Below are positions 53,110 through 61,767 of a DNA stretch of 64,000 nt, piece by piece. A model generated the notes under the pieces. It saw nothing but the letters and a program-made list of their open reading frames with translations. It had not been told where the DNA came from and did no database searches. Numbering within the stretch: the first letter of the stretch is position 1; each line of letters begins with the position of its first letter. The DNA lies in NCBI GenBank assembly GCA_030447385.1, contig JAUJOY010000004.1:190041-254040 (forward strand), in the 5' to 3' direction. A program made the translations under genes and the position numbers. Origin of the DNA: Mycobacteriales bacterium (GTDB taxonomy: Bacteria; Actinomycetota; Actinomycetes; Mycobacteriales; SCTD01).

Positions 53110-54398
53110 TGCGCCTACGACGTTCCGCGCCGCCGGCTCTGGCGCTGCTCGGGCTGCTCGTCCTGGCAGCGCCCGCCGCCGCCGTCGACTCGGGGGAGGT
53201 GGTGGAGCAGCTGCTCGACCGCCCGGTCTACGTCGAGCCCGGCGCGCCGTACGCCGTCGACGAGCCGCGCGTACGCCAGGTCGTCTCGAACGCGCGTACG
53301 CCGGTCTACGTCGCTGTCGTGACCGAGGCGACGGTGAACCGGGCGGGCGGCCCGGCCGCCCTGGTCGAGCGGATCGGGGTGGGGACGAAGAACAGCTCGT
53401 CGTCCGTCCTCGTCATCAGCGACCGGGCAGGCACACCCGTGCTCCGCGCTGCGAGCGGACGCCAGGCCCGGGCCGCCGGCGTCGATGCGGGCGCCGCGAT
53501 CGACCGGGTCCTGCGCGGCAGCGGCGGACGGTTCGACTCGGCGGCCGCGACGGCGGCGGTCGTGCAGTTCGTCGGGATCCTCGACCAGCAGGCCTCGACC
53601 GGCCCCGGCCGGACCCTCGACGACAGCAGCGGATCCGGCGGCGGGGGTGGTGGTGGCAGCGGCGCGTTGCTCGGTCTGCTGGTCCTCGGGGGTGCCGGGG
53701 CCGGGGTGATGCTGCTGCGCCGCAACAACAAGCGCCGCCTGAAGTCCCTCGAGGCCGACCGCGCCGACGTCGAGTCGCTGTACGGCCGGCTCGGCAGCGA
53801 CGTCTCCACGCTGGCGCCCGGGGACGACGACGTAGCGCGGCAGGCGCTCGCCGACGCGGCTGAGCGCTACAACGCCACCGGGGCGCTCATGGCCAAGGCG
53901 GACACCCCCGGCGAGTTCGCCGCGGCTCGGCGGACGGCGGCCGAGGGGCTCGCGGCGGCTCGCGTCGTGCGGGAGCGGCTCGGGCTCGACCCGGGTCCGG
54001 ACGTCCCGCTGCCACCGGGCTCCGGTCCGCAGCTCGAGGCGCCCGCGCGGGTCCAGGTGGGTGAGGAGGAGTACGAGGGCTCACCCACGTACGAGCCCGG
54101 GCGGGGCCACTACTACGGCGGCGGGATGCTCGGCGGGCGGATGGTCCCCGGCGGCTGGTACGCCGTCCCGTTCTGGGAGACTCTGCTGCTCGGCAGCATC
54201 CTCAGCGGCGGGCTCGGAGGAGGCTTCGGCGGGTTCGGCGGCGGTTACGAGCGCGGCTACGAGGAAGGCGTCGAGGACGCCACCGATGTCGGCTGGGGTG
54301 AGGGCGGCGGCGGTGGGTTCGAGTGGGGCGGCGGCAGCATCGGCGGCGGCGACTGGGGCGGCGGTGGCGGCGGCGGTGGCGGCGGCGGTAGCTGGTAG
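53106..54398 (+). CDS. Exported membrane protein with Gly-rich tail, tandem paralogue B
   Basis: A 430-residue protein. After a signal peptide, an extracytoplasmic domain repeats that of the gene before (EVVEQLLDRPVYVEPGA, TPVYVAVVTE). A Gly-rich linker, one transmembrane helix (LLGLLVLGGAGAGVMLL) and a cytoplasmic coiled-coil region (LKSLEADRADVESLYGRLG) follow. The tail has TYEPGRGHYYGGGMLGG, FWETLLLG, and a glycine run ending in Ser-Trp, reminiscent of TPM-domain membrane proteins. ATGA overlap with paralogue A. Function unknown. Confidence 0.75.
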   Translation: MMRLRRSAPPALALLGLLVLAAPAAAVDSGEVVEQLLDRPVYVEPGAPYAVDEPRVRQVVSNARTPVYVAVVTEATVNRAGGPAALVERIGVGTKNSSSSVLVISDRAGTPVLRAASGRQARAAGVDAGAAIDRVLRGSGGRFDSAAATAAVVQFVGILDQQASTGPGRTLDDSSGSGGGGGGGSGALLGLLVLGGAGAGVMLLRRNNKRRLKSLEADRADVESLYGRLGSDVSTLAPGDDDVARQALADAAERYNATGALMAKADTPGEFAAARRTAAEGLAAARVVRERLGLDPGPDVPLPPGSGPQLEAPARVQVGEEEYEGSPTYEPGRGHYYGGGMLGGRMVPGGWYAVPFWETLLLGSILSGGLGGGFGGFGGGYERGYEEGVEDATDVGWGEGGGGGFEWGGGSIGGGDWGGGGGGGGGGGSW

Positions 54399-54430
54399 CC
54401 CTGCGGGCGGCGCGTGACAGGCTCCTGCGC

Positions 54431-55597
54431 ATGAGCCGGACCCGCTGGACGAGCGCGCGAGCCGACAGCTTCACCGAGTCGGTGATCCGCGAGATGACCC
54501 GCCTGTGCACCGCCTCCGGCGGGGTCAACCTGGCCCAGGGCTTCCCCGACTTCCCGTGCCCCCAGGAGCTCAAGGACGCGGCGAAGGCGGCCCTCGACAA
54601 CGACGTCAACCAGTACGCCGTGACCTGGGGCGCCAAGGACTTCCGCGACGGCATCGCGGCCAAGGTGGCCGCCACGTACCCCGGGTGGACGGTCGACCCG
54701 GAGACCGAGCTCTGCGTGACCTGCGGGTCGACCGAGGCGATGATCGCCAGCCTGCTCGCCACGGTCGACCCGGGCGAGGAGGTGGTCGTCTTCGAGCCGT
54801 TCTACGAGAACTACGGCCCCGACGCGGTGCTGAGCGGCGCCGTGCCGCGCTACGTGACCTTGCATGCGCCGGACTGGTCGATCGACGAGGCGGAGCTGCG
54901 CGCGGCCTTCTCCGGCCGGACCAGGGCGATCATCGTCAACACCCCGCACAACCCCACCGGCAAGGTGTTCTCCCGCGCCGAGCTCGACCTGATCAGCGAG
55001 CTGTGCCAGACCCACGACGCGCTGTGCCTGACCGACGAGATCTACGAGCACATCGTCTACGACGCGGAGCACGTGCCGCCCGCGAGGGTGCCCGGCCTCG
55101 AGGACCGCACCATCACCATCAACGCCATGTCGAAGACCTACGCGGTCACCGGCTGGCGGGTCGGCTGGACGATCGCCACGCCTGCCATCACCGGCGCCAT
55201 CCGCAAGGTGCACGACTTCCTGACGGTCGGCGCCCCCGCCCCGCTGCAGGCGGCGGGGGCGGCGGCCATGGCGCTTCCGGCCGACTACTACGCCGCCACG
55301 GCCGCGGCCTACCGCGAGCGCAGGGACCTGCTGTGCCAGGTGCTGGACCGCGCCGGCTTCACCTTCCGGGTGCCCGACGGTGCCTACTACGTGCTCTGCA
55401 CGACCGGTGCGCTCGACCCGGCGCAGGACAGCAGCGCGTTCGCCCGGCGGATCGTGGTGGACCCTGGGGTCGCCGCCGTGCCAGGGACGTCCTTCTACGC
55501 CGAGCCCGCGCACGGCGCCGGCCTGCTGCGCTTCGCCTTCCCCAAGCGCCTCGAGACGCTCCAAGCCGCCGGCGAGCGGCTCGCGCGGCTGGGCTGA
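54431..55597 (+). CDS. PLP-dependent aminotransferase, class I/II
   Basis: A 388-residue fold-type I aminotransferase of the kynurenine/methionine aminotransferase group. NLAQGFPDFPCPQEL near the N-terminus, NTPHNPTGKVF, and the PLP lysine in NAMSKTYAVTGWRVGW are diagnostic; the C-terminal RFAFPKRLETL holds the carboxylate-binding Arg. The substrate is uncertain (glutamine/methionine or kynurenine). CAGGCT ends 7 bases before the ATG, a weak leaderless box. Confidence 0.9.
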   Translation: MSRTRWTSARADSFTESVIREMTRLCTASGGVNLAQGFPDFPCPQELKDAAKAALDNDVNQYAVTWGAKDFRDGIAAKVAATYPGWTVDPETELCVTCGSTEAMIASLLATVDPGEEVVVFEPFYENYGPDAVLSGAVPRYVTLHAPDWSIDEAELRAAFSGRTRAIIVNTPHNPTGKVFSRAELDLISELCQTHDALCLTDEIYEHIVYDAEHVPPARVPGLEDRTITINAMSKTYAVTGWRVGWTIATPAITGAIRKVHDFLTVGAPAPLQAAGAAAMALPADYYAATAAAYRERRDLLCQVLDRAGFTFRVPDGAYYVLCTTGALDPAQDSSAFARRIVVDPGVAAVPGTSFYAEPAHGAGLLRFAFPKRLETLQAAGERLARLG

Positions 55598-55609
55598 GCT
55601 CCTGTCCGG

Positions 55610-56512
55610 TCAGGTGGCGGGGGCCCACTCCCACCGCAGGAACTGCTCGGTCACGCGCATCCCGGCCTTCTCGTACAGCGCTACCGCCCCCGTGGGATTG
55701 GCGGCGTCGACGCCGAGGACGGTTGCCGGCAGGCCGCGCTGGGCGTGGCGGCGGAAGCACTCGTGCAGCAGGGCGGTGCCGAGGCCCTTCCCGCGGAAGT
55801 CCGGGGAGACCGCCAGCTGGCGCACGAAGCCGTAGTCGCCGACGTCCTGGCTCATGGCCGCCCCCGCCGGCTTGCCCTTCTGCCACGCGACCACGCACAT
55901 CGCGGCGTCGAAGCGCGGAGTGTCCAGCAGGAAGGCCGACCACTGCTCCAGCGTGCGCGGACGCTGCCCGCCGATCTCCAGGAAGCAGGTCTCGATCAGC
56001 TCGTGCACGCTCGCATCGTCCGGGCTGCGCTCGAAGGAGCGCACGTCGACCTCGGCGGGCCAGCGCGGCTGCGGCGTGGCGGAGCCCAGCTCGATCCGCA
56101 TCCGCCAGAACTGCCGGGTGGGGGTCCAGCCACGCCGTCGCAGCCGCTCGGCCACTTCGGTGTCGGCGGCCGGAAGGTGGTGCTCGAGCGGGCTGCCGCG
56201 CTCCTGCAACCAGGCGAGCAGCCGGTCCTGGACGTCGCCCGCACGCGCCGCCGGCGCGGTCACGGTGTCGGCACTGCCATGCGCATCCACCACGGCATAG
56301 CCGATCACGCTGCCGGCCTGCTCGACGACCAGCGTCGACGTGCTGAGGTCGAACCCGGCCTCCTCCCAGTCACCGGTGATGTCGCTCTCGTCGGTGTCCC
56401 GCGCACCGCGGATCGCCTCGTCGTAGAGCCAGTACAGCTCCAGGATCGAGGCCAGGTCGGCGTGCGAGGCGGGGCGGGTCAGCACGTCGCTCCGTCTGCC
56501 GGTGCCGGTCAC
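55610..56512 (-). CDS. Tandem GNAT-family acetyltransferase
   Basis: A 300-residue protein with two GNAT domains. The N-terminal one is degenerate (LVVEQAGSVIGYAVVDAHG); the C-terminal one is active-looking with VRQLAVSPDFRGKGLGTALL, the acetyl-CoA loop. This double layout recalls mycothiol synthase, but the length and details do not allow that call. GTG start overlaps the stop of the truncated LysR gene as GTGA. Confidence 0.85.
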   Translation of the reverse strand: MTGTGRRSDVLTRPASHADLASILELYWLYDEAIRGARDTDESDITGDWEEAGFDLSTSTLVVEQAGSVIGYAVVDAHGSADTVTAPAARAGDVQDRLLAWLQERGSPLEHHLPAADTEVAERLRRRGWTPTRQFWRMRIELGSATPQPRWPAEVDVRSFERSPDDASVHELIETCFLEIGGQRPRTLEQWSAFLLDTPRFDAAMCVVAWQKGKPAGAAMSQDVGDYGFVRQLAVSPDFRGKGLGTALLHECFRRHAQRGLPATVLGVDAANPTGAVALYEKAGMRVTEQFLRWEWAPAT

Positions 56513-56805
56513 GCCGAGGCGTCTTGGAGGGCGCGTGCGGCCCGGCGCTGGGCGGCCTCGCGCGCGCTGCGCTCGTGCGCCAGTAGCGGCCCCGCGTCGC
56601 TGCGCAGTGTCGACCCGGCGGCGGTCAGCGCCACCACTCCGCTGGGCCCCCGGTCGAGGAGCCGGACCTTGAGCGAACGCTCGAGTCGTTGCACTCGCTT
56701 GGTCAGCGTGGGCGAGGTGATGTGCAGCCGCGCCGCCGCGCGGCCGTAGTGACCTTCCTCGATCAGGACGAGGAAGCTCTCGACGCAGACCAGATCAAGG
56801 TGCAC
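56509..56805 (-). CDS. LysR-type HTH protein without effector domain
   Basis: A 98-residue protein that is only the N-terminal winged HTH of a LysR regulator: DLVCVESFLVLIEEGHYGRAAARLHITSPTLTKRVQRLERSL and LLDRGPSG. The roughly 200-residue effector domain is absent and the frame runs straight into the GNAT gene (GTGA overlap). GTG at 56805 fits the ribosome site GGAAGG better than GTG at 56811. It may be a dimeric DNA-binding remnant or a working mini-regulator of the divergent peroxidase gene. Confidence 0.75.
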   Translation of the reverse strand: MHLDLVCVESFLVLIEEGHYGRAAARLHITSPTLTKRVQRLERSLKVRLLDRGPSGVVALTAAGSTLRSDAGPLLAHERSAREAAQRRAARALQDASA

Positions 56806-56859
56806 CAGCACGTCCTTCCCCCGCCGCGCACCCTGCCAGCGCGGTGGTGTTCGCGCAAT

Positions 56860-56889
56860 CAGATTGATCGTCAAGAGGCGGTTCGTCAA
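56860..56889. promoter_or_regulatory. Operator-like repeats upstream of the haem peroxidase
   Basis: ATCAGATTGAT (56859-56869) is a palindrome, and TCGTCAA occurs twice as a direct repeat (56868-56874 and 56883-56889, 15 bases apart). The stretch is AT-rich compared with the rest of the window and lies between the divergent LysR-type and peroxidase genes, so it is a reasonable regulator-binding site. Confidence 0.4.
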
Positions 56890-57002
56890 AGGAACCGCAC
56901 CTTGCGGGTCCTTCGCGGCCCGCGGGACCGTCCCCGTGCGCGAACCCGGATGCCGCGGAAGCGGGCAGCGAGACGACGACATCAGGCGCAGGGAGTTCTG
57001 TC

Positions 57003-58502
57003 ATGGCGCACGGTTCTGCAGGTCTCGGTGAGACCACCCCGCAGTCGACCTTCTACGACCAGGGCCGGTTCGGGCGCCTGTTCCCGACGCTGCCGCCCTT
57101 CGCCGAGGACACCCCGATGATCCGCAGCGCCCTGACCGCGCTGGGGGCGGCCGGCGGGCTCATGGACGCCGCTGACGACCTGTCCGACCCGATCTCCCTT
57201 GTGGTGGACCCGGCGGCGAGCGCCGGCAACCCCAACAACCCGACGATGCCTGCGGGGATGACCTTCCTCGGCCAGTTCCTCGACCACGACATGACGTTCG
57301 ACCCGACCTCCAGCCTGGCCCGCCAGCAGGACCCGGAGTCGATCCGCAACTTCCGGATCCCCGCGCTGGATCTCGACAGCGTCTACGGCAGCGGTCCAGG
57401 CGCCTCACGGCACCTCTACGACGCGACGGTCGACGGCGGCCAGACGACGCTGCTCACCGAGCAGATCCCCGGTTCGGGCGCGGTGTCCATCGACGGGTCC
57501 GCCCGTCACGACCTGCCCCGCAACAGCCAGCAGACCGCGCTGCTCGGCGACCCCCGCAACGACGAGCACCTGATCCTGTCGCAGTTCCACGTGGCGATGC
57601 TGCGCTTCCACAACCGGGTCGTGGACGACGTGAAGGCCGCGTTCGGCGCCGGCCACACGCCGTCGGAGATCTTCCGGGAGGCGCAGCGGATCGTGCGGTG
57701 GCACTACCAGTGGATCGTGCTGCACGAGTTCCTCGAGGCGACGGTCGGCCCGGCGATGCGCGACCGCGTCCTGGCTGCGCCGCGTCACTACCGCTGGCGC
57801 AACTCGCCGTTCATCCCCGTCGAGTTCTCCGTCGGCGCGTACCGCTTCGGTCACTCGCAGGTCCGGCCGAGCTACCGGGCCAACTTCGCCAAGAACGCGA
57901 CCGATTCGACGCAGCAGTTCTTCGCCCTGATCTTCGATCCGTCGGCTCCGCCCGGCGACGACCCGCCGGACCTTCGCGGCGGGAGGCGGGCGCCGCGACG
58001 GTTCGTCGACTGGCAGACCTTCTTCGACTTCGGCGACGGCCACGTGCGGCCGAACAAGAAGATCGACACCACGCTGTCGTCCGTGCTGTTCGCACTGATG
58101 GGGCAGCCGCCGGGTGAGGCCACCTCTCTGGCCACGCGCAACCTGCTGTGCAACCTGACGATGAAGGTGCCCTCGGGACAGAAGGTCGCCAAGGCGATGG
58201 ACCTGGAGGAGCTCGATCCGCACGAGCTGAAGGACCTCAAGGACTTCCACCTGCAAGGACGCACGCCGCTGTGGTTCTACGTGCTGCGGGAGGCACAGGT
58301 GCAGGCCGCGGGTGAACGGCTCGGCAAGGTCGGCGGGCGGCTGGTGGCGGGGGTGATCATCGGCCTGGTCCGCGGTGACCACCAGTCCTACCTGCGTCAG
58401 GACCCCGGGTGGACCCCGACGTACGGGCCGGGCGGCTCGTTCACGATCGCCGACCTGCTGCGGGCCGCCGGAGTGGTGGCCGCCGTTCCGCCGCCCCCCT
58501 GA
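57003..58502 (+). CDS. Animal-type haem peroxidase
   Basis: A 499-residue peroxidase of the peroxidase-cyclooxygenase superfamily. The distal His with the calcium-binding Asp is in GQFLDHDMTFD (about 93-96); the proximal haem ligand is in EFSVGAYRFGHSQVRPSY (about 282). LDLDSVYGSGP and FHNRVVDDV are further family motifs. There is no signal peptide. ATG with AGGGAG 7-8 bases upstream. It is divergent from the LysR-type gene. Confidence 0.92.
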   Translation: MAHGSAGLGETTPQSTFYDQGRFGRLFPTLPPFAEDTPMIRSALTALGAAGGLMDAADDLSDPISLVVDPAASAGNPNNPTMPAGMTFLGQFLDHDMTFDPTSSLARQQDPESIRNFRIPALDLDSVYGSGPGASRHLYDATVDGGQTTLLTEQIPGSGAVSIDGSARHDLPRNSQQTALLGDPRNDEHLILSQFHVAMLRFHNRVVDDVKAAFGAGHTPSEIFREAQRIVRWHYQWIVLHEFLEATVGPAMRDRVLAAPRHYRWRNSPFIPVEFSVGAYRFGHSQVRPSYRANFAKNATDSTQQFFALIFDPSAPPGDDPPDLRGGRRAPRRFVDWQTFFDFGDGHVRPNKKIDTTLSSVLFALMGQPPGEATSLATRNLLCNLTMKVPSGQKVAKAMDLEELDPHELKDLKDFHLQGRTPLWFYVLREAQVQAAGERLGKVGGRLVAGVIIGLVRGDHQSYLRQDPGWTPTYGPGGSFTIADLLRAAGVVAAVPPPP

Positions 58503-58532
58503 CCGCGGCGGAACCAGGTCTCCAGGCACCTC

Positions 58533-59369
58533 TCAGAGCAGCCCCATCCGGGCCCGACCCGACTTGAGGTGCGGCCCGTGCCGCAGCGACTCCGGGGCGA
58601 TCAGCAGGCCGCTGCGAAAGGCCAGACCGGCGGCGGTGGCGGCCACGTCGGTCGTCGGCAGCCCAGGGAGGCGGTAGAGCCGCCGCGCCCAGCGCGGCAG
58701 CATCGCAAAGGCCGCGGAGGCCAGCGCAACCCACGCTGCGCGCGCAGGAGTGCCGAGCTGCACCTTCGTCGGCATGGGCGGCCACAGCAGGAACGTGACC
58801 GTCTCGCGGGCGGCCTGGGTCACCCTCAGCTGCGGGCGCATGTCGCGCAGATAGGCACCCATCTGCGCGGCGGAGGCGGGCACCGTCGCCGGGTCGAGCC
58901 CCACGAGTGCGGCACCGACCGTCTGCTCGGCGTAGTAGCGGTCCCGGTCCGCGGGGGACACCCGCAAGCCGCACCGCACCGCCGTGGACAGGAACGACTC
59001 GACCTCGACGCAGTGCACCCAGCGCAGCAGATCGGGGTCGTCCACGCGATAGGCCACGCCTGATTCGGGCTCGATGCCACCGAGCCGCCGGTGGACGCCG
59101 CGCACCCGGGCGCCGGCGCGATGCGCCTCCTGCGTCGTGCCGTACGTCGTGACGCCGACGTAGTCGGCCGTACGGAACAGCCGTCCCCAGGGGTCGGCCC
59201 GGAAGTCGCTGTGCTGGATGACGCCGGACATCGCAAGCGGGTGCACCGCCTGCAGCAGCAGGGCCCGCAGCCCGGCCAGGGCCATCGACGGGTCGGCATG
59301 GACCCGCCAGGTGACGCTGTCCGGTCCGTACAGGCCTGGGTCCGGGCAGGGTTCAGGCTGCTCGCTCAT
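58533..59369 (-). CDS. MpaB/DUF2236-family protein (possible oxygenase)
   Basis: A 278-residue protein. LRALLLQAVHPLAMSGVIQHSDF and GRLFRTADYVGVTTYGT are the DUF2236/MpaB signatures, and VHCVEVESFL and YYAEQTVGAALVGLDP follow. Related latex-clearing proteins are b-type haem oxygenases with a conserved His; whether this one binds haem is not shown. ATG start; a weak CACCCT lies 6 bases upstream. It is convergent with the peroxidase gene, 30 bases apart. Confidence 0.87.
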   Translation of the reverse strand: MSEQPEPCPDPGLYGPDSVTWRVHADPSMALAGLRALLLQAVHPLAMSGVIQHSDFRADPWGRLFRTADYVGVTTYGTTQEAHRAGARVRGVHRRLGGIEPESGVAYRVDDPDLLRWVHCVEVESFLSTAVRCGLRVSPADRDRYYAEQTVGAALVGLDPATVPASAAQMGAYLRDMRPQLRVTQAARETVTFLLWPPMPTKVQLGTPARAAWVALASAAFAMLPRWARRLYRLPGLPTTDVAATAAGLAFRSGLLIAPESLRHGPHLKSGRARMGLL

Positions 59370-59499
59370 GTCTCCAGGGTGGCATCTGCTGACGGCGCCC
59401 GCCCGGTGGCGGCCGCCCAGGTGCTGTTCGCCCCGGCGGAACGGGGCACCGGTGCGCCCGTCGGTCTCACCCAGCGGCCGATCGGGGGCTGCTCAGCCC

Positions 59500-59505
59500 T
59501 AGGCT
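59500..59505 (+). promoter_or_regulatory. -10 box for the MhuD-like gene, leaderless geometry
   Basis: TAGGCT ends 7 bases before the GTG at 59513. Confidence 0.5.
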
Positions 59506-59512
59506 CACCCGT

Positions 59513-59836
59513 GTGTCCTACGTCGTGATCAATGTCCTGACCGTTCCGGAGGGTGCCGGGAGCACCCTCGAGGAGCGGTTCGCCGCCCGTCAGGGAGCCG
59601 TCGACAGCGCGCCGGGCTTCGAGCACTTCGAGCTGCTACGGCCGGTGGAGGGCACCGAGGACTACCTCGTCTACACGCGCTGGCGCAGCGAGGAGGACTT
59701 CCGCGCGTGGCGCGAGTCGCAGGCGTTCGGGCAGGGGCACGCCGGAGCCGCCGGACGGCCCGAAGGCGCCCGTCCGGCGGCTACCGGATCCAGCATCTGG
59801 GCCTTCCAGGTGGTTCAGCACTCGTCCGGGGCCTGA
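59513..59836 (+). CDS. ABM-domain haem-degrading monooxygenase-like protein (MhuD/IsdG type)
   Basis: A 107-residue dimeric alpha/beta-barrel protein. VINVLTVPEGAGSTLEERFA, APGFEHFELLRPVEG and YLVYTRWRSEEDFRAW align with M. tuberculosis MhuD. The catalytic Asn (residue 6) and the haem-ligand His in GQGHAGAA are both in place. It would release iron from haem or act as another monooxygenase. The 3' end overlaps the convergent hydrolase gene by 22 bases. Confidence 0.85.
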   Translation: MSYVVINVLTVPEGAGSTLEERFAARQGAVDSAPGFEHFELLRPVEGTEDYLVYTRWRSEEDFRAWRESQAFGQGHAGAAGRPEGARPAATGSSIWAFQVVQHSSGA

Positions 59837-60702
59837 GCCCCGGCCCTCTGGACGGTCTGCAGGAAGTCCAGCAGGGCGGCTGCTGTCGCGCCCGGCTGCT
59901 CGGCTGCGGGGGAGTGGGCCGCCCCCTGCACGACGACATGAGCGGCACCGAGCCGCCTCGCCATCTGCTCCTGCAGGGCGGGGGTCCACGCGTCGTCGGC
60001 CGCACCGTGCATCACCAGCAGCGGCACCCTCGCGGCGCGCAACTCCTCGACCCGGTCCGGCTCGGTCGTGAGGGCATCGGCCATGCCCAGGAGCGCCTGT
60101 GGGCTGGATGCGAGCATCCGGTCCCGCAGAAAGCCCTGAAGCGACGCGTCCAGCGCCAGGTGGCGGGCGTCCTGGGCGTTCAGGGCATCCATCGCGGCGA
60201 CCACAACCGGTATCCCGCCCTGCTGCAGCAGCGGGCGCAGCAGCGACAGGATCTCGACCCGAGGACCCGTGAGACCGGCTGGGCCGGATCCGAGGAGCGT
60301 GAGCGTACGAAATGCCGCCGGCCGGCACAGCAGCGCTGCTCGAGCGACCAACCCGCCGAAGCTGTGACCCACCACGTGCACAGGCCCGCCACCGAGCACG
60401 TCGATGACGGCGAGCAGGTCGGCACCGAGCGCGGCGGTCGTGTAGGCACCGGGGTCGTCGCGGCCCGGCGACTGGAACTGCCCCCGCTGGTCGAGGGCGA
60501 TGACCGGATGACCTGCTTCGGCGAGGGGCGCGAGCAGCAGGCGGAAGTCCTCCTTGCTCCCGGTGTAGCCGGGTACGAGCAGGACCGGGTCCCCGCAGCG
60601 GTCGCCGGCGGGCTCCCGGCGCAGCACCGCCAGCGGCCCGCCCGGTACGTCCAGCGCCTCGAACCGCACCGCTGGGTCCTCGAGCAGGGGGTGCAGGGCC
60701 AC
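59815..60702 (-). CDS. Alpha/beta hydrolase
   Basis: A 295-residue hydrolase. Nucleophile elbow GHSFGG, an acid in MHGAADDAWTP and His in GAAHSPA make a complete triad; VLLVPGYTGSKEDF is the oxyanion strand. The substrate is unknown. GTG start is set by TAACCT ending 7 bases upstream, whose first three bases are the stop codon of the preceding phosphoesterase gene. Confidence 0.88.
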   Translation of the reverse strand: MALHPLLEDPAVRFEALDVPGGPLAVLRREPAGDRCGDPVLLVPGYTGSKEDFRLLLAPLAEAGHPVIALDQRGQFQSPGRDDPGAYTTAALGADLLAVIDVLGGGPVHVVGHSFGGLVARAALLCRPAAFRTLTLLGSGPAGLTGPRVEILSLLRPLLQQGGIPVVVAAMDALNAQDARHLALDASLQGFLRDRMLASSPQALLGMADALTTEPDRVEELRAARVPLLVMHGAADDAWTPALQEQMARRLGAAHVVVQGAAHSPAAEQPGATAAALLDFLQTVQRAGAQAPDEC

Positions 60703-60709
60703 GCGCGCA

Positions 60710-60715
60710 AGGTTA
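60710..60715 (-). promoter_or_regulatory. -10 box for the alpha/beta hydrolase, leaderless geometry
   Basis: TAACCT on the minus strand ends 7 bases before the GTG at 60702; its TAA is also the stop codon of the metallophosphoesterase gene. Confidence 0.5.
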
Positions 60716-61234
60716 GGTCCCGGCGGCGGGGTTCATGGCTTGCCGTGACGTCGGGTGCACGACGACGTCGCAGACGGCCCCGTCGTGCAGCCGCGCGGTC
60801 ATGTACGTGCAGACCGGCTGGCGTCGGCGGTCGGTCGGGGACCCCGGGTTGAGCAGTCGCATCCCGCTCGGCGTGACGGTGTCCCAGGGGATGTGGCTGT
60901 GGCCGAACACGAGCAGGTCGGTGTCCGGGTGCGCGAGGTCGGCCCGGGCCTCCCGTCCGGCGCGTCCGCCGGTCTGGTGGACGACGGCGACGCGTACGCC
61001 CTCGAGCACCACCCGAGCCACCTCAGGAAGCCGGGCCCGCAGAGCGGCCCCATCGTTGTTGCCCCAGCAGCCGAGGACCTCGGCCCGCTCCTCGAGCCGG
61101 TCCAGCAGATCGGCGCTCACCCAGTCCCCCGCGTGCACGACGAGATCCGCAGCGTCCACCTCCCGCCACACCTGCGCCGGCAGGTCCTTGGCCCGGCTCG
61201 GCAGATGGGTGTCGGCGATCAGCAGCAGGCGCAC
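60713..61234 (-). CDS. YfcE-type metallophosphoesterase
   Basis: A 173-residue phosphodiesterase-like protein with all five metal motifs: ADTHLP, HAGDW, GNND, a His in VVHQTGG, and FGHSH. The small size fits the YfcE/MJ0936 group. GTG start. It lies 43 bases downstream of the zinc-ribbon gene. Confidence 0.9.
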   Translation of the reverse strand: MRLLLIADTHLPSRAKDLPAQVWREVDAADLVVHAGDWVSADLLDRLEERAEVLGCWGNNDGAALRARLPEVARVVLEGVRVAVVHQTGGRAGREARADLAHPDTDLLVFGHSHIPWDTVTPSGMRLLNPGSPTDRRRQPVCTYMTARLHDGAVCDVVVHPTSRQAMNPAAGT

Positions 61235-61276
61235 GCCTTCAGTGTGGTGCCCGCCTCCGCACGGTTCTGCAGGGGT

Positions 61277-61717
61277 TCACAGCCTCGCGAGGACGTCGTC
61301 GACGGGCACGTCGTCGAGGACCATGTCGGTCAGCCCGGCCAGCCGGCCGCACTCGACGCAGCGGGCAGCGACGACCACCCAGCGCACGGACGCGCCGCCC
61401 GGCATGTGCAGCCCCACGCCGATCTCGGCGATGGAGTGCCCGCAGCCGCGGCAGGCGAACATCGGCGGGTGCGTCCAGCGCGCTGCCGAGTCGAGCAGCG
61501 AGACGCTGCAGCCGCAGGCAAGGCAGCGCCGTCGCGCGATGCCGAGCGCGGCGTCCGCCTCGACGTAGCACCAGGTCGGCTGCTCGCTGCCGTGCTCGCC
61601 GCAGCCCAGCACGACCACGTCGTGCACCTGCGGAGCTCCTGGCAGCTCGTGCAACCAGGAGCTGAGGTCTGCGAGGTCCTCAGCCGTACTCGCCCCCGAC
61701 ACCGTCCGCAGCACCAT
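61277..61717 (-). CDS. Zinc-ribbon conserved hypothetical protein, 146 aa
   Basis: This 146-residue protein contains three C-x2-C pairs (RRCLACGCS, FACRGCGHS, ARCVECGRL), so one or two zinc sites are likely. The ending LTDMVLDDVPVDDVLARL is strongly amphipathic. I do not recognise the family. ATG start without a clear ribosome site. Confidence 0.7.
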   Translation of the reverse strand: MVLRTVSGASTAEDLADLSSWLHELPGAPQVHDVVVLGCGEHGSEQPTWCYVEADAALGIARRRCLACGCSVSLLDSAARWTHPPMFACRGCGHSIAEIGVGLHMPGGASVRWVVVAARCVECGRLAGLTDMVLDDVPVDDVLARL

Positions 61718-61767
61718 GGTCGTGATGTCGGCAGGCGGTGCGGTCGACCTGAAGGCCGCGGGCCCGG

